From NCBI RefSeq assembly GCF_958295425.1, contig NC_081150.1:4773001-4837000 (forward strand): a DNA stretch of 64,000 nt. Reading direction: 5' to 3'. The notes under the pieces were generated by a model. It saw nothing but the letters and a program-made list of their open reading frames with translations, searched no databases and was not told the DNA's origin. The DNA comes from Solea solea. Its lineage: Eukaryota; Chordata; Actinopteri; Pleuronectiformes; Soleidae. Every line of letters begins with the position of its first letter. Within the stretch, counting starts at the first letter, position 1. Positions 32,641 to 46,235 of the stretch are shown here, piece after piece. The position numbers were made by a program, and so were the translations under genes.

Positions 32641-35460
32641 CAAGAGAAAATGGTTGTTATTTTTAGTATTTTTCAGTCGGTACACTGTGACATTCTTTTG
32701 GTTTTATTGTCAGAGTGTGTAGGGAAGGAGCAAAGTGGATGACAGGAAGTCGCCACCTAACCAAGGACATTGTGTTCACATGCTGTGCAGCTTTGCACCA
32801 CCAGGTCACTTGATTATTCCGCCATATTACTATAACAACATATACAGCTCAGCTTCAGTCATTGGGCAGCTGTAGGTCAGTAGGAGCTGATCCCCGGCTC
32901 TTCTACTCTACATGTAGAAATAAGATGGTTAAAGACAGGTCTGCTTATCGCAAACTAATTAGAGAAAACAGTTGTCAAGTGTTTTGTTGTTTACATTTTG
33001 AAATATCTCGAATAAATCCCCCAGAAAACTACATTTCTGCAAGTCATGTTCCGTTTTCTTTGTTAGCTTTTATTGGGGACTGTTTGTTGTTATCTTGCTT
33101 TTCCCTGCAAGTGTATTTTTATTCTCTCTCTCTGTGTAAGTTTAGTTTTATTTTCCATTTTATTAACTACTCTAACATCCAATATAATCATCTATATTAC
33201 CTTGTTCCGTTTCATCTTCTCTTAATGCATTTTTACGTCTTAAACACTGAATTGCCTGGTTGTTAGAAGGTGATATACTGTTGTGAAATGTCCTTATCAA
33301 CAACTCTCTATTATTGACTTCATTTATATATTATTGTTTATAGCTACAGTCATAATACCCTTTTTAGAGAGTAAAAAGCCCATGTAGTTCATTACCTAAC
33401 AAGTAAATGATCTTATAAATGTGATAAATTGACAAAGTATTAGTACATTTGAAGAGCAGTGATAATAAACCTCTTTTTAAATAGTGCCCTATGAATAAGT
33501 GTCACACCTTTTAATAGTTGCAGTAGAAAAAGAGCTGTGTAGCCTTGGCATAGGTCTGCACTGATGTGCATTAAATAGCTGAGTGTCTGTTAACTGAAAG
33601 TAAACTTTCTGTCTGAGTTTTTAAGTGTTCTTTTCTTTCCAAGTTGAGGGTTATCCTTGCTTTCCTTCAGTGATCCATGGCAGTGTTAACAAATGTGACA
33701 TTCAGTGTGTTCCCATGAATAGTTAACTCGCCGCCATTAAATTGGATTTCTGTGCTTTACTCAGTGCACAAACACAGAAGAATCAGTCGAGTGAATTAAC
33801 TGTGTTCACCTCCCCGATGCTAGGGGGCGATACTTCCTTTTTCATCTTGTTAGTATGAGACGGTTTGGATTTATTCTGCTCTACGCAAGTGCGAAGTGTG
33901 ACTATTTCCTGTCCAAACAATTTATGACAGGTTCAGAGATTTAAAATAAAATAATGTTATATTACATTATTGGGTGTTATTTTTATCAAATAAATACCTG
34001 TTTTGATTTTACATTTTGTAAAGTTATTCTTTAGTTTTAGTACTCTGTTATCTCTTGTTTTATTTTATTAGTTATTCTTATCAGACAAATCCATGTTTTT
34101 ATATATATATTTTTTTTCGTTATCTTTAATTTAGTAGTTATTCATATTGTGCTGTCTTTGATTTTAGTAACCAAGCGGTGCTGTTTGCTTTATAGTGTGC
34201 ATCTTATAACAAAAGGGACGCAGAGGATCCTTGCATGGACCACTTAACAGCTCAGTAGACTTTGGCTTTGTATTACTTCTTATATAAAACATTTGAAGCT
34301 TAGCAATAAAAAAAATAGCTTACAATCGATATCTTGTAAAATAAAAAACACATGTTCTTAATATCTTGCATAATATTAGTTCATTCTATAAAATAAAATA
34401 CACATTTTTAAGTCATTCCACTGTCACACTTTTGCACATGTGCAGAACAAATCAGGTTTCCAGTACAAGTCGGTGCCATTCCTCGTCTTCCTTCCGAACT
34501 ACGGACTTTAAAATATCCAGTTCTTTAAGTTTACAGAGCATAAAATCTGTCCCCTCATCAGCTCCCAAAAAATGGAGCCTAAATTTAGCCAATGTTTTTG
34601 TTCCTGTTGTCTTATTCTGCTGTGTACCTGCTTCTCCTATGACGCCCAGGTTTTATGTGTACATGCAGAAGTATCATCTAGTTGTGTTATTCCAAGAATG
34701 CTTTAGTACATTTTCAGTCAGACTAACATGTTTACATGTATTTCAAAAGTCTGACTTGAGCCAGTCAGACAAACACAACACATATGTTTATTTATTTCTC
34801 TTTTAAACGCACCGACTGAGCAACACAAACAGAATTGTTGTCGATTTGAGTTACTGTGAAAAACACAGACACAAAAGCTCTCAGCATCTCTATAAAGCTT
34901 GGCAGGGAAGAATCTGCCTTTTGAGTTAAGAGGAGAGAAGAGGAAAACAACAGGTCACTGCTGCTAATACACCACAGGATTGTACACGATTGGTGCTTGT
35001 TATTACAGGGCAATCAATGTCTCACAACAAGGGAGGGTTTCTGTGTGTCAGCGAGACGGTTTAGAAGCTCCTATAGGATACGACTCAGAGGAATTAAGCA
35101 CACAGAGGCCACGGGCTCGGGGGGGGGGGGGGGGGTCTGACAGACCTGCACTTGGCTATAAATCAATACCCAGCATGCAGTGATAAATTCTCCGAGCTCC
35201 AATGACCGACTGGCCCTCACACCCTGACACACAAAACAATCTTGGTCTCCCATGTCAAAACAGCCAAAAGCTATCACTGCCATAGATCACCAGCACCCCG
35301 ACCTGTCAGCTGAAAGTCAGCGTAAAGAAAGAGACAGCAAGTCCTTGGCTTTGGGAGAGTAAACTATAGAGTGGTATATATTTAAGGCATGTAAAGTACA
35401 GAGCTTTAGGTTTAAGCCTCTGAGCTCCACACAACTCTGTGTCTGTGTGTGTCTCTCAGT
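32641..35460. other. long non-coding stretch
   Basis: No gene is supported. About 33950-34410 is strongly AT-rich. A pure G run of about 17 bases lies at 35119-35135. The 134- and 146-codon open frames in this interval lack domains, splice context and coding-like base use. Confidence 0.5.
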
Positions 35461-36385
35461 ATAGCAACGTCTCCCCACTGCACACAGGAAGTGATTTGTT
35501 TTATGTCAAGACAGACGGAGGCAACAGTAACGACTGCAAGCAGGTTGGAGTATGACTGAAAACACAAACAAAGGCAGTTTTAGAAGTGAATTCTACTCCT
35601 TTTGGTGGAATAAATGCTTCTTGTCCCCGCCCACTCCTGCGCTACTGCTGTATACACACAAACACTCACAGTAACGAAAATCAGGCAAAGGATTTGTCCA
35701 AGTATTTGATCCACTGTGACACTGGTTGCTTATTTTGGATTAGTTTTTAGTTTTGCTTTTGCACTATGGTTTATAGTTTTGTTGTTTCTTCCCCGTTGTG
35801 CATTTGAGCCATTTCACTTTAGAATTCCTGCTCTGTCGTCTTCCTCTCTTCTTAAATCAGACCTTTGTTTCTGCGTCTGTGATGCAACATGGAGACAGAT
35901 TTCTTATGAAGCACAAAGGAAACCAGAAGGCGGAGCTGAGTGCAGATGGTACATTAAACATCAAATAGGAAATGAAAGCACTTTTATTAGAACACTGATT
36001 ACATAATAGTTCTCATTGCACTAACAAAATAGATATGTGTTTACGAGTGTTGTTTAAAGCTGCAGTGTGTAACTTTTAAGTATAAACAAAACGTCTGTTA
36101 GATTCAAACCATTAATTGCCGATTAGCCCCACGCAACTCTCAGTGTTTGGATCTTGTGACGCCCGGCAACATTCCTGCGCTGCACACAGGAAATGAATCA
36201 TTTGATGTCAAGACAGATGAAGAGGACGGCAACAAGAAACGCTCACGAAAAGTGCCCGAAGTGAATTCTACTGCTTGAAAAAACCCAGTTGTTCGGCCGT
36301 TTGATGAGATAAACACTGTCCCCACCCACCCCTGGTGGTGCTGGTGTATACACATAAACACTCCCGCAGTCACGTCTGATAGTAT
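35461..36385 (+). mobile_element. interspersed element with duplicated end module, copy A
   Basis: The core (about 35680-36060) matches 59505-59945, including CAGACCTTTGTTTCTGC, GCACAAAGGAAACCAGAAGG and GTACATTAAACATCAAATAG. An end module (GCAACATTC..TGCACACAGGAAATGA, GTGAATTCTACT, CCCACCCACCCCTGGTGGTG, GTATACACATAAACACTC) is present after the core at about 36160-36385 and again before it at 35461-35680. Copy B has the module only after the core. GCTGCAGTGTGTAACTTTTAA near 36059 is typical of fish DNA elements. A 96-codon frame runs through the core but shows no known domain. Confidence 0.7.
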
Positions 36386-39300
36386 TGCTGTTTTCAGCTC
36401 AAGGACGCAGCATACAAATAATGTTACATTGTCACTAGAGAACAATAGACACTTTCAATTATCATTCATTTCAGAAGCGACTTTGTGTCAAATGATGATG
36501 TAAAAAAGGTACAAAAAAAATGATGTATCTAAAATATAAAGTCAAATGACTTATTAGTTCTGGAGGCATTAACAAGTAAATGTGTATTTCTGGCCATCGG
36601 AGATTTGAAAGCATCCCATCAAAGCCATATTAATGATTTAAAACCTTCTGTAGTGCTGTTAAATGGAACATTTTTTATGCTGGTTTGGCTCGTTTGAACC
36701 ATGCAAATCTTGTCAAATGCCGCCCCAGTGTGTGATTATAGCTGGCAAATCAGCTGTGTGGCATCATGTGCAACATCAGCATCTGTCCCCTCATGCCAGC
36801 TCCACCTTTTACAGAGACGTCGATTTTGGCTCCGTGTCTCCACCACTGCATGCAGCATCAAGGTGGATCCCCGATGCCAAAACCCTCTCTTCCAGGTTCA
36901 AACCCTTCACACACAATGTGGAGGCGGAATAATGGCACAGCCGTCCTGCTTTAAACGGGCCACATGAAAGAGGCTCCAGAGTCTGTGTGACAGACTGGAC
37001 AGGCTGTGTAATGGGAGCAGAGTCTGGGTGAGGTGACAGTGATGGGTTAATCTGTCCAAACACAGCAACTTGTCCCAACTTCAGACACGGAGACAGGTCT
37101 TTGAAATGGAGACAAGTTTTGTGATTTAACAGTGGACCACTGGACATCATCCCCTCTGCATGCATCAGCGATCAATCTGCCATGTTCTGACTGAAACACA
37201 AAAGACGTGATTACACGGAAGGCCGAGCAGCTCCACTGTATTGTTGCTATCAGAGTGGTTGACTTTGGCATGTTGATGTATTGAGGTTGTCATCATTCAA
37301 ACAGTGTGTGGGCTTTGGTGCAAGGCCACAGCACAGGTTGCTCTTTGAAAAATCAATAGGGGCCAAGCTGTTCATACCTGTGAAAAGGATGAAATGCGCT
37401 GCACAGGGACGCGCCGTGCGGGGAAACAACACAGTTATCTCATTTCACGCCACAGACTGGGAGTTAACCAACATCGTAAAAAACACAGAGAAACACACTG
37501 TTACCTTTATTTTTATATATGATGTCAAAACTCTCAATCACACACTTGTCAGACAATCAAAAGCGGGCAGACCTGGTTTAATGTGTCCCACAACTGGTGA
37601 GCACAGGGCTATAATGGAAGCTGCAGTGTTCTCAGGAATGATATACTGTTCTACATTCACATGGCTGATGCATTTTTTATGTTCCAAACCAGAGGGGCTT
37701 TCTCACCTTCAATTTTAAAACGCTTTACTCAGCAGCAGTCCTGAGAGCTGATAAAATAAGTCGGGGGCACCTGAATTAAAAATGATTCTTCAGTGGAGAA
37801 ACTGTCCCCAAAACGTCCCCCTGCGGTGTCTCCTTCCTCCCGGTAATGCGGTTGGTAAAAGGTCTTGCCTTACCAATAAACACTGACCCTCCTGCAGAGA
37901 AGCTCTCCTTTTCTTTATTTTTCTTTTTTGTACGTCCCTATTGTCTCGGCCATCTTCTTCTATGGCTATAGGCTGGCCCTGGGGGGCAAAATAAAACATT
38001 ATTAAGCAGAAAATAACATAATTAATGTTCATTTAGTGCATAAAAAGTCAAATAAATGTGTAATTTGTTTAAATGTGCTTCATTATTGATACATATTTTA
38101 TTTTATATCCATTTTATTATCTCATAAAAAAAAAAACTTGCATGAATTAAAGTTCATTTATTTCCCACATCACACAATTACGATCACTGTTTTCTATTAC
38201 GTTGATGTTTTTTCCAAATGTTGCGTTTTTCTCTAATTTCCTAATGTGCTTTTCGGATAGTTATGTTTTGGATTTCATATCTAATTTAATATTGTTAAGG
38301 TTTACCCACATATACACGCCTTTGTTGCTTTAGCCTCGGGCTAGTCAGTGGAATATGTGTTTTCCAGCTTGTTTACCTTTCGGCTCGTCTGTCAAAAATA
38401 AGTCACAACTTTATTTCATCACGGACACTCGGAATCCAAACTTTTCACCAGATACGTATCAAGTGGAGTAGAAAATCGGATTTTGCTGTCAGCTTTGGCA
38501 GCTAATAAAAACTACATTTGTGGGATGAGAAGTAATGATCTCCTGTTCAAACATGTCCCCAAGATGGCTGCCCTGGGTCAATGCTGTGCCTTTAGGGGAA
38601 TTTCACCAGTGAGCAAGATGAAGCACATGTTGGCCTGACCGGATGCTGGCCCAAGGAACCTAGCTTTACTTCAGTAAATTATTTACAATGATGTATAGTT
38701 CCTGCTGCTGGGAAGCCATTCTGTTTTTTGGCTACCACCTCATATCTGTTTTCCAAGATGTATCCGTCACTGGGAGAAATTGAGAAAAAGAATCAGCGGA
38801 CTTGATGTATGATTTTGTCTCCTTTTCAGTGTAGGACTCTGGGAGAAAGGAGCGCGCCGAGGGTTTTATACCACACTTATGAGGATTACAGAAACAATGC
38901 TTTAACACCGGGATGGAGTCAGACAGGAAACCGAAAAAGGACAAAAGAAAACAGTGAATATAAGCTTATTTCCATACGACTGTGTGTGTATGGTGCATTC
39001 AGGCGTGACAGCTGCGGATATCGGAGCGTTAACTGCATTTCCAGGCTGCATTTTATGAGACACTCGCACGAAAAAAAAACCTGACGTAGGATTTTCAACT
39101 CTGAGAGGATCAGACAAAACCAGTACTTCAAGGAATAGATAAAATAAAATGGCAAAACAGATCTGTTTGTATTAAAATATCCTTTGGTAATCTTATTGAT
39201 TGGACTTCAAGTACTAAAGCACTCTAATTTAATGGGGTTTATTAAAAGAGTCCTTTTATTCCTTCAATGTGTTTTACTTCTTTCTTATACCTCAGTTTCT

Positions 39301-39435
39301 TATTTTGTAAAGTTAAAAATATTCCGTACATTTTGTGGAAAAGCCAATAATAGTGATTCATGTACAGAACTTTAGTGACGTCCCAAAGTTTTGCTGTGAA
39401 ATTTAAAGCTGGGTTTGATTCATACTCGACCTCAA
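36386..39435. other. long non-coding stretch
   Basis: No gene supported. Opposing frames at 36.7-37.2 kb on both strands are mutually exclusive shadows. The minus-strand patch near 37800-37990 (CCCCCCAGGGCCAGCCTATAG) looks like it may be part of an unrecognised repeat. 38040-38330 is very AT-rich. Confidence 0.5.
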
Positions 39436-39560
39436 CTTTTTATTATTATTATCATCCCCAAGGAAATTTGATCTGCAGCAGACAACGGTGCACATAAAAA
39501 AACAAGAAGGCCGACAAACAAAAGGTACGAGAAATGAACAGATACTCCCTACCACAGCAA
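39436..39560 (+). repeat. retroelement-tail-like repeat fragment
   Basis: TTTATTATTATTATCATCCC followed by CAAGGAAATTTGATCTGCAG resembles a short fish repeat in which CCCAAGGAAATTTG follows a T-rich start. The downstream boundary is unclear. Low-confidence family assignment. Confidence 0.35.
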
Positions 39561-42179
39561 ACTTTCAACTGTAAAGCACATGGTCATATAATATAGCACT
39601 GAACTAAAAAAGGGGACATCATTTCAGAGAAATATTGCGGTTTGAGATGTGATCTTTTTCTTTTTTTTTTCCAAGTCAAGCGTTAGTTGAATATTTGTTG
39701 AGTTATAGATTTAAAACAATACGGAGCTTCACTACATGAGATACCATCAAAGTGTGTATTCTGAAGCAAGGATAAGAGCTTTCTCAGTACAGAGTGCCTT
39801 TTTTTCTTTGAAATAGAATAATCTTTAAACAGTGAATAAATAGATGACACCATTACTTGCGTTATTTAATACTATACCTAATGTTGAAGTTTGAACGACA
39901 GGAGTTTCATCCACGTTTACTGTCATTTCCAACTGTTATTTTTTTCTTATTTTAACAAATATTATAGTCTTTACAAACCACTTGCTGTTCAAAGGTCAGA
40001 AGGAAATTGGCCTTCACATACTGAAACCTGCATTGTTGACTTCCTGTCTTTTCTGAGCATGTTGTTCTATTTGCTGGTACATAATCGTTACCTGTTGTTC
40101 AGAGGAATAACGTGAAACCTTTTTAGTACATAGGGAATGTACTGTATGTCCGTGGTTGGTGTTTTCCAGTCACCCCAGTTTTAGTGATTTGCTTGTGAAG
40201 CCTTTCGCCGACGAAGTATGTATTTCTGAAACATCACCGATCAGATCTTCTGGCTCTTCTGTCGCTGCCTTTAAGGCTGCTTCGGGGTGATGTGAGACCC
40301 ACTTTTATAAGCTGCTCGCTTAATTAAAAGGTCAGGATTCAGAAAACCATTAAAACAACATTAAAAAAAAGAAAAGAGAAAAGAAAAAGAAAAATAGCTG
40401 TTCCCCTACAGGTAGTGCGGTAACAACTGTAAGCTTCTGCCTTGTACAGCACACTTGAAAGTACCCTATTACAGAAATGTCATGCTCTTATTGTCCCAGT
40501 AAAGTGCAGTCATGTGCTTTATTATGGAAAAACCGGGAAACTTCTCTGAAGCAGAAACCACTCAGTGGACAAGTGGACCTGAGAGTGAAAGCGCTTCACT
40601 TTTGTTGCTGTTGCATATATCAGTATCTGCTGCACTTTGCCACCAGAGAAGGATTTTCCTCTCGCGGCCGTGACGGCGTTCTGTCCATTTGGATACAGCA
40701 GCACAATTTAGTTATTGACGACGTGAGAAGGGGAAATTAGTCACAGAGACGTGGAGCATGAGGTTCTCTCAGGACACACGGACACGTTGCAGGTTTATCT
40801 TCCAGCCTGTTTGAAGTCGGTATGATTTCAGATTATTGGCTTTCAAGCAGCAGTCATGGATACTTAGTGTCTGAGAGTGACTGTCAATTTCCATTAAATG
40901 CCATTTTTACGTGTCAAATTTAAGAGGTGTGGATACTGATTCATCTTGTTTGTGAGTTGTTGTTGTTGTTGTTGTTGTTTTTTTGCATGCGATTGAAACT
41001 GCTCAATTGCTCCCAGTTTCCCGGGCTTGAAAGTGAGTCATCGTTCGCTCCCCGGGGGAAAGAAATGGGATGGTTTTGAAGCTGAGATCAAGAGGACTTG
41101 ACTGAATAAAAATACATTTAGCATTGAGCATAGGCTTTTCAATAGCGATTGATTGCAGTTTAAAAGAACGGACTGACCATTTGATTTCTTCATGAGCTTA
41201 CAGTACAAAGGCGTGTTTGTAAAGATTTTTTTTTTATTTTTTTTATTCTGTCTGGAGGAATCAGTCCCCAACACTGAACACATCAACTCTGTCAGTGCGG
41301 TACACACATACATACACAATGACATAAATACACACTCAATAAAGCACGTAAAAGAACACACACTGTAGGCATTCACAGCTTTTAATGTACTCGGCTCCTG
41401 TCGATATGATTGACTACATTTTTTCGAAGAACTTCTTTTAAAGTCGCAAAACTTTAAGGCGTAATGAATTCACAGAACATTTGTTAAAACGTTATGCTGA
41501 CGCACGCCAAACAAAAATGCTTGTTTCTTGTGGAATTTCATGTTATTCTTTACACATTCTGTCTATTATCCAAACAAATTCAGCACAAAAGTCCTTGAGC
41601 CATCGAGTCGCCGGGCTGAAGTGATTCTTTCGTCCTAGTAAAGGTAACTTCAAAATTCACTCTCCTCATAACTCCTCATGTTTGTGCAGTGGCTGAAAGT
41701 GAGGCTGATGAGGAGCCTGACGGAAACCTGACAAACATATTTAAAGAGAGGCAGCAGACAACGTCTCTGTCCCTAGAGGTTTGGTCACTGTCATAAAGAC
41801 GCAGGAGTAGCAAGACAAGCAGTTAGTATACAGGTACTTTTCTCCAGAACTGGTATTGTATACCGTCTCATAACAACCACTCCTGGATGGAAATGATAGA
41901 TAAATAAATGCTGAAAACTATACATTTGTATTTGTAGCGTAAATCAAGATAGTAAATCAAAATAATGAAAGTGAGAATTATAGTGGATCAAAATAAACAG
42001 TCAGTTTTAAGTAACGGGGTCACAATATGTGTTCATCTCGTATCGTCAGTCATACGAAGAGTGCACCGGACTCTGAGTGTGTAACTGGGCAGTAACCTTT
42101 GGAAGAGTATTAGTGCCACATGTAAAAAAAAAACAAAAGAAAGAAAAAATAAATAAATAAATAAAGCAGAGCATGAATC
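39561..42179. other. long non-coding stretch
   Basis: A-rich patch at about 40363-40395 and a (TTG)n tract at 40957-40980. The remainder is unremarkable AT-rich sequence. No coding segment stands out. Confidence 0.5.
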
Positions 42180-42240
42180 CTGAGAATTAAAGTCAGTAAT
42201 GACTGACTTTTTTTCTCAGAATTCTGACTTTAATCTCAGA
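42124..42240. repeat. A-rich/AAAT tract plus inverted repeat
   Basis: An A-rich run and (AAAT)n at 42147-42166 are followed by CTGAGAATTAAAGTCAGT (42180-42197) and its imperfect reverse complement ACTGACTTTTTTTCTCAG (42202-42219), then another GAATTCTGACTTTAATCTC-like unit. This CTCAGAATTCTGACTTT motif is a common degenerate tandem repeat in fish. Confidence 0.65.
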
Positions 42241-42589
42241 AATCAAGCTGTTTTATTTTCTTTATGACAAATGGGAGGTAGAAGACCGGTGAAGCATTTT
42301 CGCCAGGAAAACGTTGTCATGCCGACACAGCAACAAAAAAATCAGAGGCATAATCAACAACGACAAAACCACAGCTTTAAAATCATTTCATACATTCAGT
42401 TTTAAAACTGTCTATCCAAAATCTAATTTGGGAGTTTTTGGCCACTTGTTTTCAAGCCCACTTGGAATCCACACAAACATGTACGTCTTTGACAGACAGG
42501 GGTTGACATGCAGATTCCTCCCACTGCCTTTTCACACAGTTGCCTGTGTCCTCCCTTGTGTGTGTTGCAAAGTACTGAGTGCCTGGGCG

Positions 42590-43010
42590 TGGAGGTGGAG
42601 CCACATTATGAGAAGATAATGTGAGGAGATTGAGCGATCCAGTGAGCATGACACTGCCTCGGGCTGTACTCCTTGATTACCAGGCGCTCGGTGCTTCTGT
42701 AACCTCAGCGGGGCCCTTCACCATGGAAACTTCTCATCACTCGCCTCCCACTGCGTCTCATTACTGAGCCTCTGCCGCAAGCTCTGGTCCAGGATCAGCT
42801 CACCTGAGCCTCGTCACTTCAACACTCACATTGCCTGTTATTAAAACTGATCCGGGGTCAGAGTCCAGAGACGCTGGCTGCTGAATGCGTGCCTCCGCGC
42901 CTGAAGGTGTGATTCTGGTTTCACTATAATCAAAAAGGCCGCCTGGTGCGATGTTATTGGCTCATCTCCACAAATGGATCATCTATGCTCATGTATCCAT
43001 GAGTGAACAA
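42590..43010. promoter_or_regulatory. possible conserved non-coding block C
   Basis: A GC-richer, complex block, with GATTACCAGGCGCTCGG, GGGGCCCTTCACCATGG and CGATGTTATTGGCTCATC (which contains ATTGG/CCAAT). It has no persistent open frame. It might be an enhancer or promoter-like block, but there is no TATA or start evidence. Inference from texture only. Confidence 0.18.
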
Positions 43011-43668
43011 GTGTTAATGAAGTAGTTGGTTTTTCTGTGTTTGACCTTTACGGATGCTTGTACTCGTCTGAGACTCATGTGCCAGCAGCTATATACGAGT
43101 CCTTTGACGGAGAAAGGTGGCCCGGACTTTGACTGAAAAATCTATATGAAATGTAGTGAGATCACTCATAAAATGACTCCAATAATCAGGGAAGAAGAGT
43201 TACTTTGCACAGTCAAATCACAGAAGTTATTTACCGATAACAGATTATGAAACCTGCCTGCATTTGAAGAGATGAACTCACCTCTGTATCTTTGGTCCTT
43301 CACACATTTAATTAGTAAAATGATCATACAATGCAGCTTAAAGGCATGTGTTCAGTCTTAAAAACATTTTTACTGCTGTTTGAAATGTCGCCATACACAC
43401 AGCAGTTTTCCAATATTCCTCAAATCTATTTCATACATCCTCTTGTACTCCATCCAATCAAGCACTGTTTGACTTCTTCACTGGACGTCCCACCCTCTCC
43501 GCTACCAACCTGACCAATCATTCAGATGCGTTTCCCCTCTTGTATCCGCTCCTCAGCAGCTCCTCCAGCATTGCATGACGGCTCAAACGCATATGGCCTC
43601 GCTCCAGAAATGTCCTTATCGTCACATCATCTGTCTTCGCTTCCCCTTTTAGTTAACATCACAGATGA

Positions 43669-43695
43669 CGGTGGTGGTGGTGGTGGCGGTGGTGA
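43669..43695 (+). repeat. (GGT)n trinucleotide tract
   Basis: GGTGGTGG-type repeats interrupted by one GGC. It encodes poly-glycine in the overlapping 111-codon frame, which is otherwise unsupported as a gene. Confidence 0.9.
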
Positions 43696-43891
43696 GACAT
43701 CCCCTTCACAACAGAGGGTAGGCTCGCTTCCATGTTTGGAAATGCTGTGTGTTGTAGCTGTGACGTCCACTCGGTGCTGTTGCCGGCTCTTGGTGTCAGT
43801 GAATATGACACCAAGACTAGCAGCTCCTTTTAAGCGGAAATACAAAAATATGCCAAGGTGACTCGCACTCTGAGAGCTATGCTGTATGCTT

Positions 43892-43911
43892 TATATATAT
43901 ATGTATATATA

Positions 43912-43988
<77 letters not shown>
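43892..43988. repeat. long (TA)n microsatellite
   Basis: Nearly 100 bp of TA, with two interruptions (GT and TT) near its left end and about 35 uninterrupted units after them. It is the longest simple repeat in the window and self-complementary, so likely polymorphic and hard to assemble. Confidence 0.95.
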
Positions 43989-43991
<3 letters not shown>

Positions 43992-44301
43992 TGATTTCTG
44001 CTTTTGTTCTTTTTTGTGTCCAGAATGTCCCTGGAAAAAAACAACTTTAGCATGGTAGGAGTCTTTGACTTAAATTACTGTAGCAGCTAAGCCAGAACTT
44101 AAAGCATAATTACAGTCTAGTTGTAAAGCTGCTTTATATACTGCAAATCGTCTTCGTTACTCCAGACTTTTAGGAAGGCTACTGCCTCCTTAATAATTGT
44201 CCCGTTGGTACTGAAACTCTGAACTCCTTGTTCCAGCCCCCTGCTCTTATACTTTTATGTTTTCATCACAGATAATGTTCTCAAACTCACTCTGTCTGTC
44301 T

Positions 44302-44334
44302 ATCCATCCATCCATCCATCCATCTATCCATCCA
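44302..44334 (+). repeat. (ATCC)n tetranucleotide microsatellite
   Basis: About eight CCAT/ATCC units with one CTAT interruption, preceded by CTGTCTGTCTAT. Confidence 0.95.
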
Positions 44335-44529
44335 TGATCACTCAGCACAGCAGCTTGGAGGCTCTGCGAGTAAAAAGCACCTTGAACAGTCTCAGGTTTT
44401 TAGCATGCAGCACACTATACTGAGTAGTGAGTGGTTTCATGTGAGAATCAGTAATAGCACACTGCTCCTCGAGGAGCTGTGCAGGGATGGCAGCGCTCTG
44501 GGGTTAGTCAGATAGGATTCTAAAGCTAA

Positions 44530-44561
44530 CAGAGAGAAGAAGAGAGAGAGAGAGAGAGAAA
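44530..44561 (+). repeat. (AG)n microsatellite
   Basis: AG tract of about 13 units including short interruptions, in a purine-rich setting. On the minus strand it gives CTCTCT. Confidence 0.9.
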
Positions 44562-46059
44562 AAAGAAAAGCCCATTCTTCTGTTCTGCCGTTAAGATGAG
44601 CCAGCATAGCCTCGAGGCATCAGCAGAGAAGAGGATGAAGATGAAGAGGACATCTGTATCCCAAACAGCAGTTGTTATCATGTCAGTGGTCACCTGGTGC
44701 AGCTGAGGAGCAGCTCCAGCCTCGGTTGACACCTTCAAAACGCAACATAAATCATTGCAGGTGCTGTTTTTGTGCCAGCAGCGATCACAGTCAACTCTGT
44801 GCCTTCTGTCCAACAAGCTGCAGCAGAGGAGGCAGAAGTCTGTCGGTGGCTCTTATTTTTGGACTGATTTTTGTGTTTCGCAGTGGTTTCAAAGTAGACA
44901 CATTTATTTCAATTAGATAGTATCAGTTATACAGCAGCATTATCTATTTTTTTATTTTTATTTTTAAATAAAACCCTACCCATAGCTCATGTTTTTTTTC
45001 CATTGATCACGAATAAAAGCTTCCACTGTGACTTTATTCTGAAAATGACCAAAAGTAAGTAAGCAATGCTTGCGACAGCATGTCAACATGCTCTCAGTGG
45101 AAGGTATAAGATTTGTCATGTTCACCATGTTAACTTAATGTTTGTCAAAGCAATCCATTTAGTCGAGGCTAAGATAGAGTATTTCAGTCTGGACCAGTGT
45201 GTTGCACATCCATCCACGATCTATCATTACCTCCAGCAAGTTGTTTTAGCCGTGTTTGTCTGTTTTTCTGTCTGTCGGGTTTGACAGATTTTGATGAAAT
45301 TCTAATACTGTATTGGTGCTGTGCAACAAAGAGCAGCGTACGTGCTACTGCCATATTAGGACTATATTATAACTACATATGAGCCACATTTAAACCACAT
45401 TTGTACCATATTGTGTGCTGCATAGCATTGTATATGCACTGGATTAGCAATGTTACCTGCACTGGAATTTTTAGTTGTACTGGTGCTCCACTTGTGCTGG
45501 TGCAGTTTTCCTGCATCTGAGTTTGATAATACAGTATATTTATATGAAGTACATTTGTTTTTGTTAACTGGAAATCAGTTCCTACTGGGAAACATAAGCT
45601 CATACATTCTTTTCTTTTGACTTATTTTCATTACCCTCATGCATTTAAAAAAAAGACAGGTTTTTGTGATCTTTTTTATATTATATTGTGATGTGTGGTT
45701 GCTGTATGCCTTTGGTAATTAATGGCAAAAATGAATAGTATCTTTTTCAGAAGTTTTCAATTTGTGTAGTATTTCTTTTCAATTCAATGGTGAGGTTCAA
45801 TTGCCGAAAAAAATGAAAGGCCCTTTTTTCCCCATCCTAATAATTTTTGTGCACTCTCTAACAGTTATTTATCATTCATTGTGCTTTTTCACCTCTTGTT
45901 ATTTTCTTTTTAGTTTACATGTTTAATATAATAAGTAACAGGAATAAAGAATGCATTGTTTAGTTAAAGGCAATTTAGGTTCCAGGGTCTATAAAAGAGA
46001 TTATAATAATGGCAAAGGATCAAATACAGGTTGTGATGCAAGAATGAGTGCATTGCAAG
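44562..46059. other. non-coding stretch
   Basis: AT-rich DNA without recognised genes. Around 45370-45500 several GCACTGG/TGTACTGGTGC words suggest a degraded short repeat, too weak to define. Confidence 0.45.
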
Positions 46060-46235
46060 GACTAAAAATCCATTACTGCCCCATAATGACTATTAATTAT
46101 CTTCACCCTTGCTGAATTCAGCCCTTTGAACTTGTTTCAAATTGTTCTGAATCTGGCATTCAATAAGGTCCTGAAACGCTTTTGGACTAGTGATGAATTC
46201 CAATTAGTTACAATTATGGCCTGTGGTGCAGTGTT
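46060..46235. promoter_or_regulatory. possible conserved non-coding block D
   Basis: Complex sequence with multiple homeodomain-like cores: ATGACTATTAATTATC, CATTCAATAAGG, GAATTCCAATTAGTTACAAT. The texture resembles vertebrate conserved enhancers. No conservation test was possible. Confidence 0.22.

Noticed and set aside
34366..34806. 146-codon plus-strand frame
   Set aside because: AT-rich, serine-rich low-information peptide without splice context or coding-like third positions.
36663..37165. Overlapping frames on both strands at 36.7-37.2 kb
   Set aside because: Mutually exclusive, no domain, no splice-bounded structure; compositional shadows.
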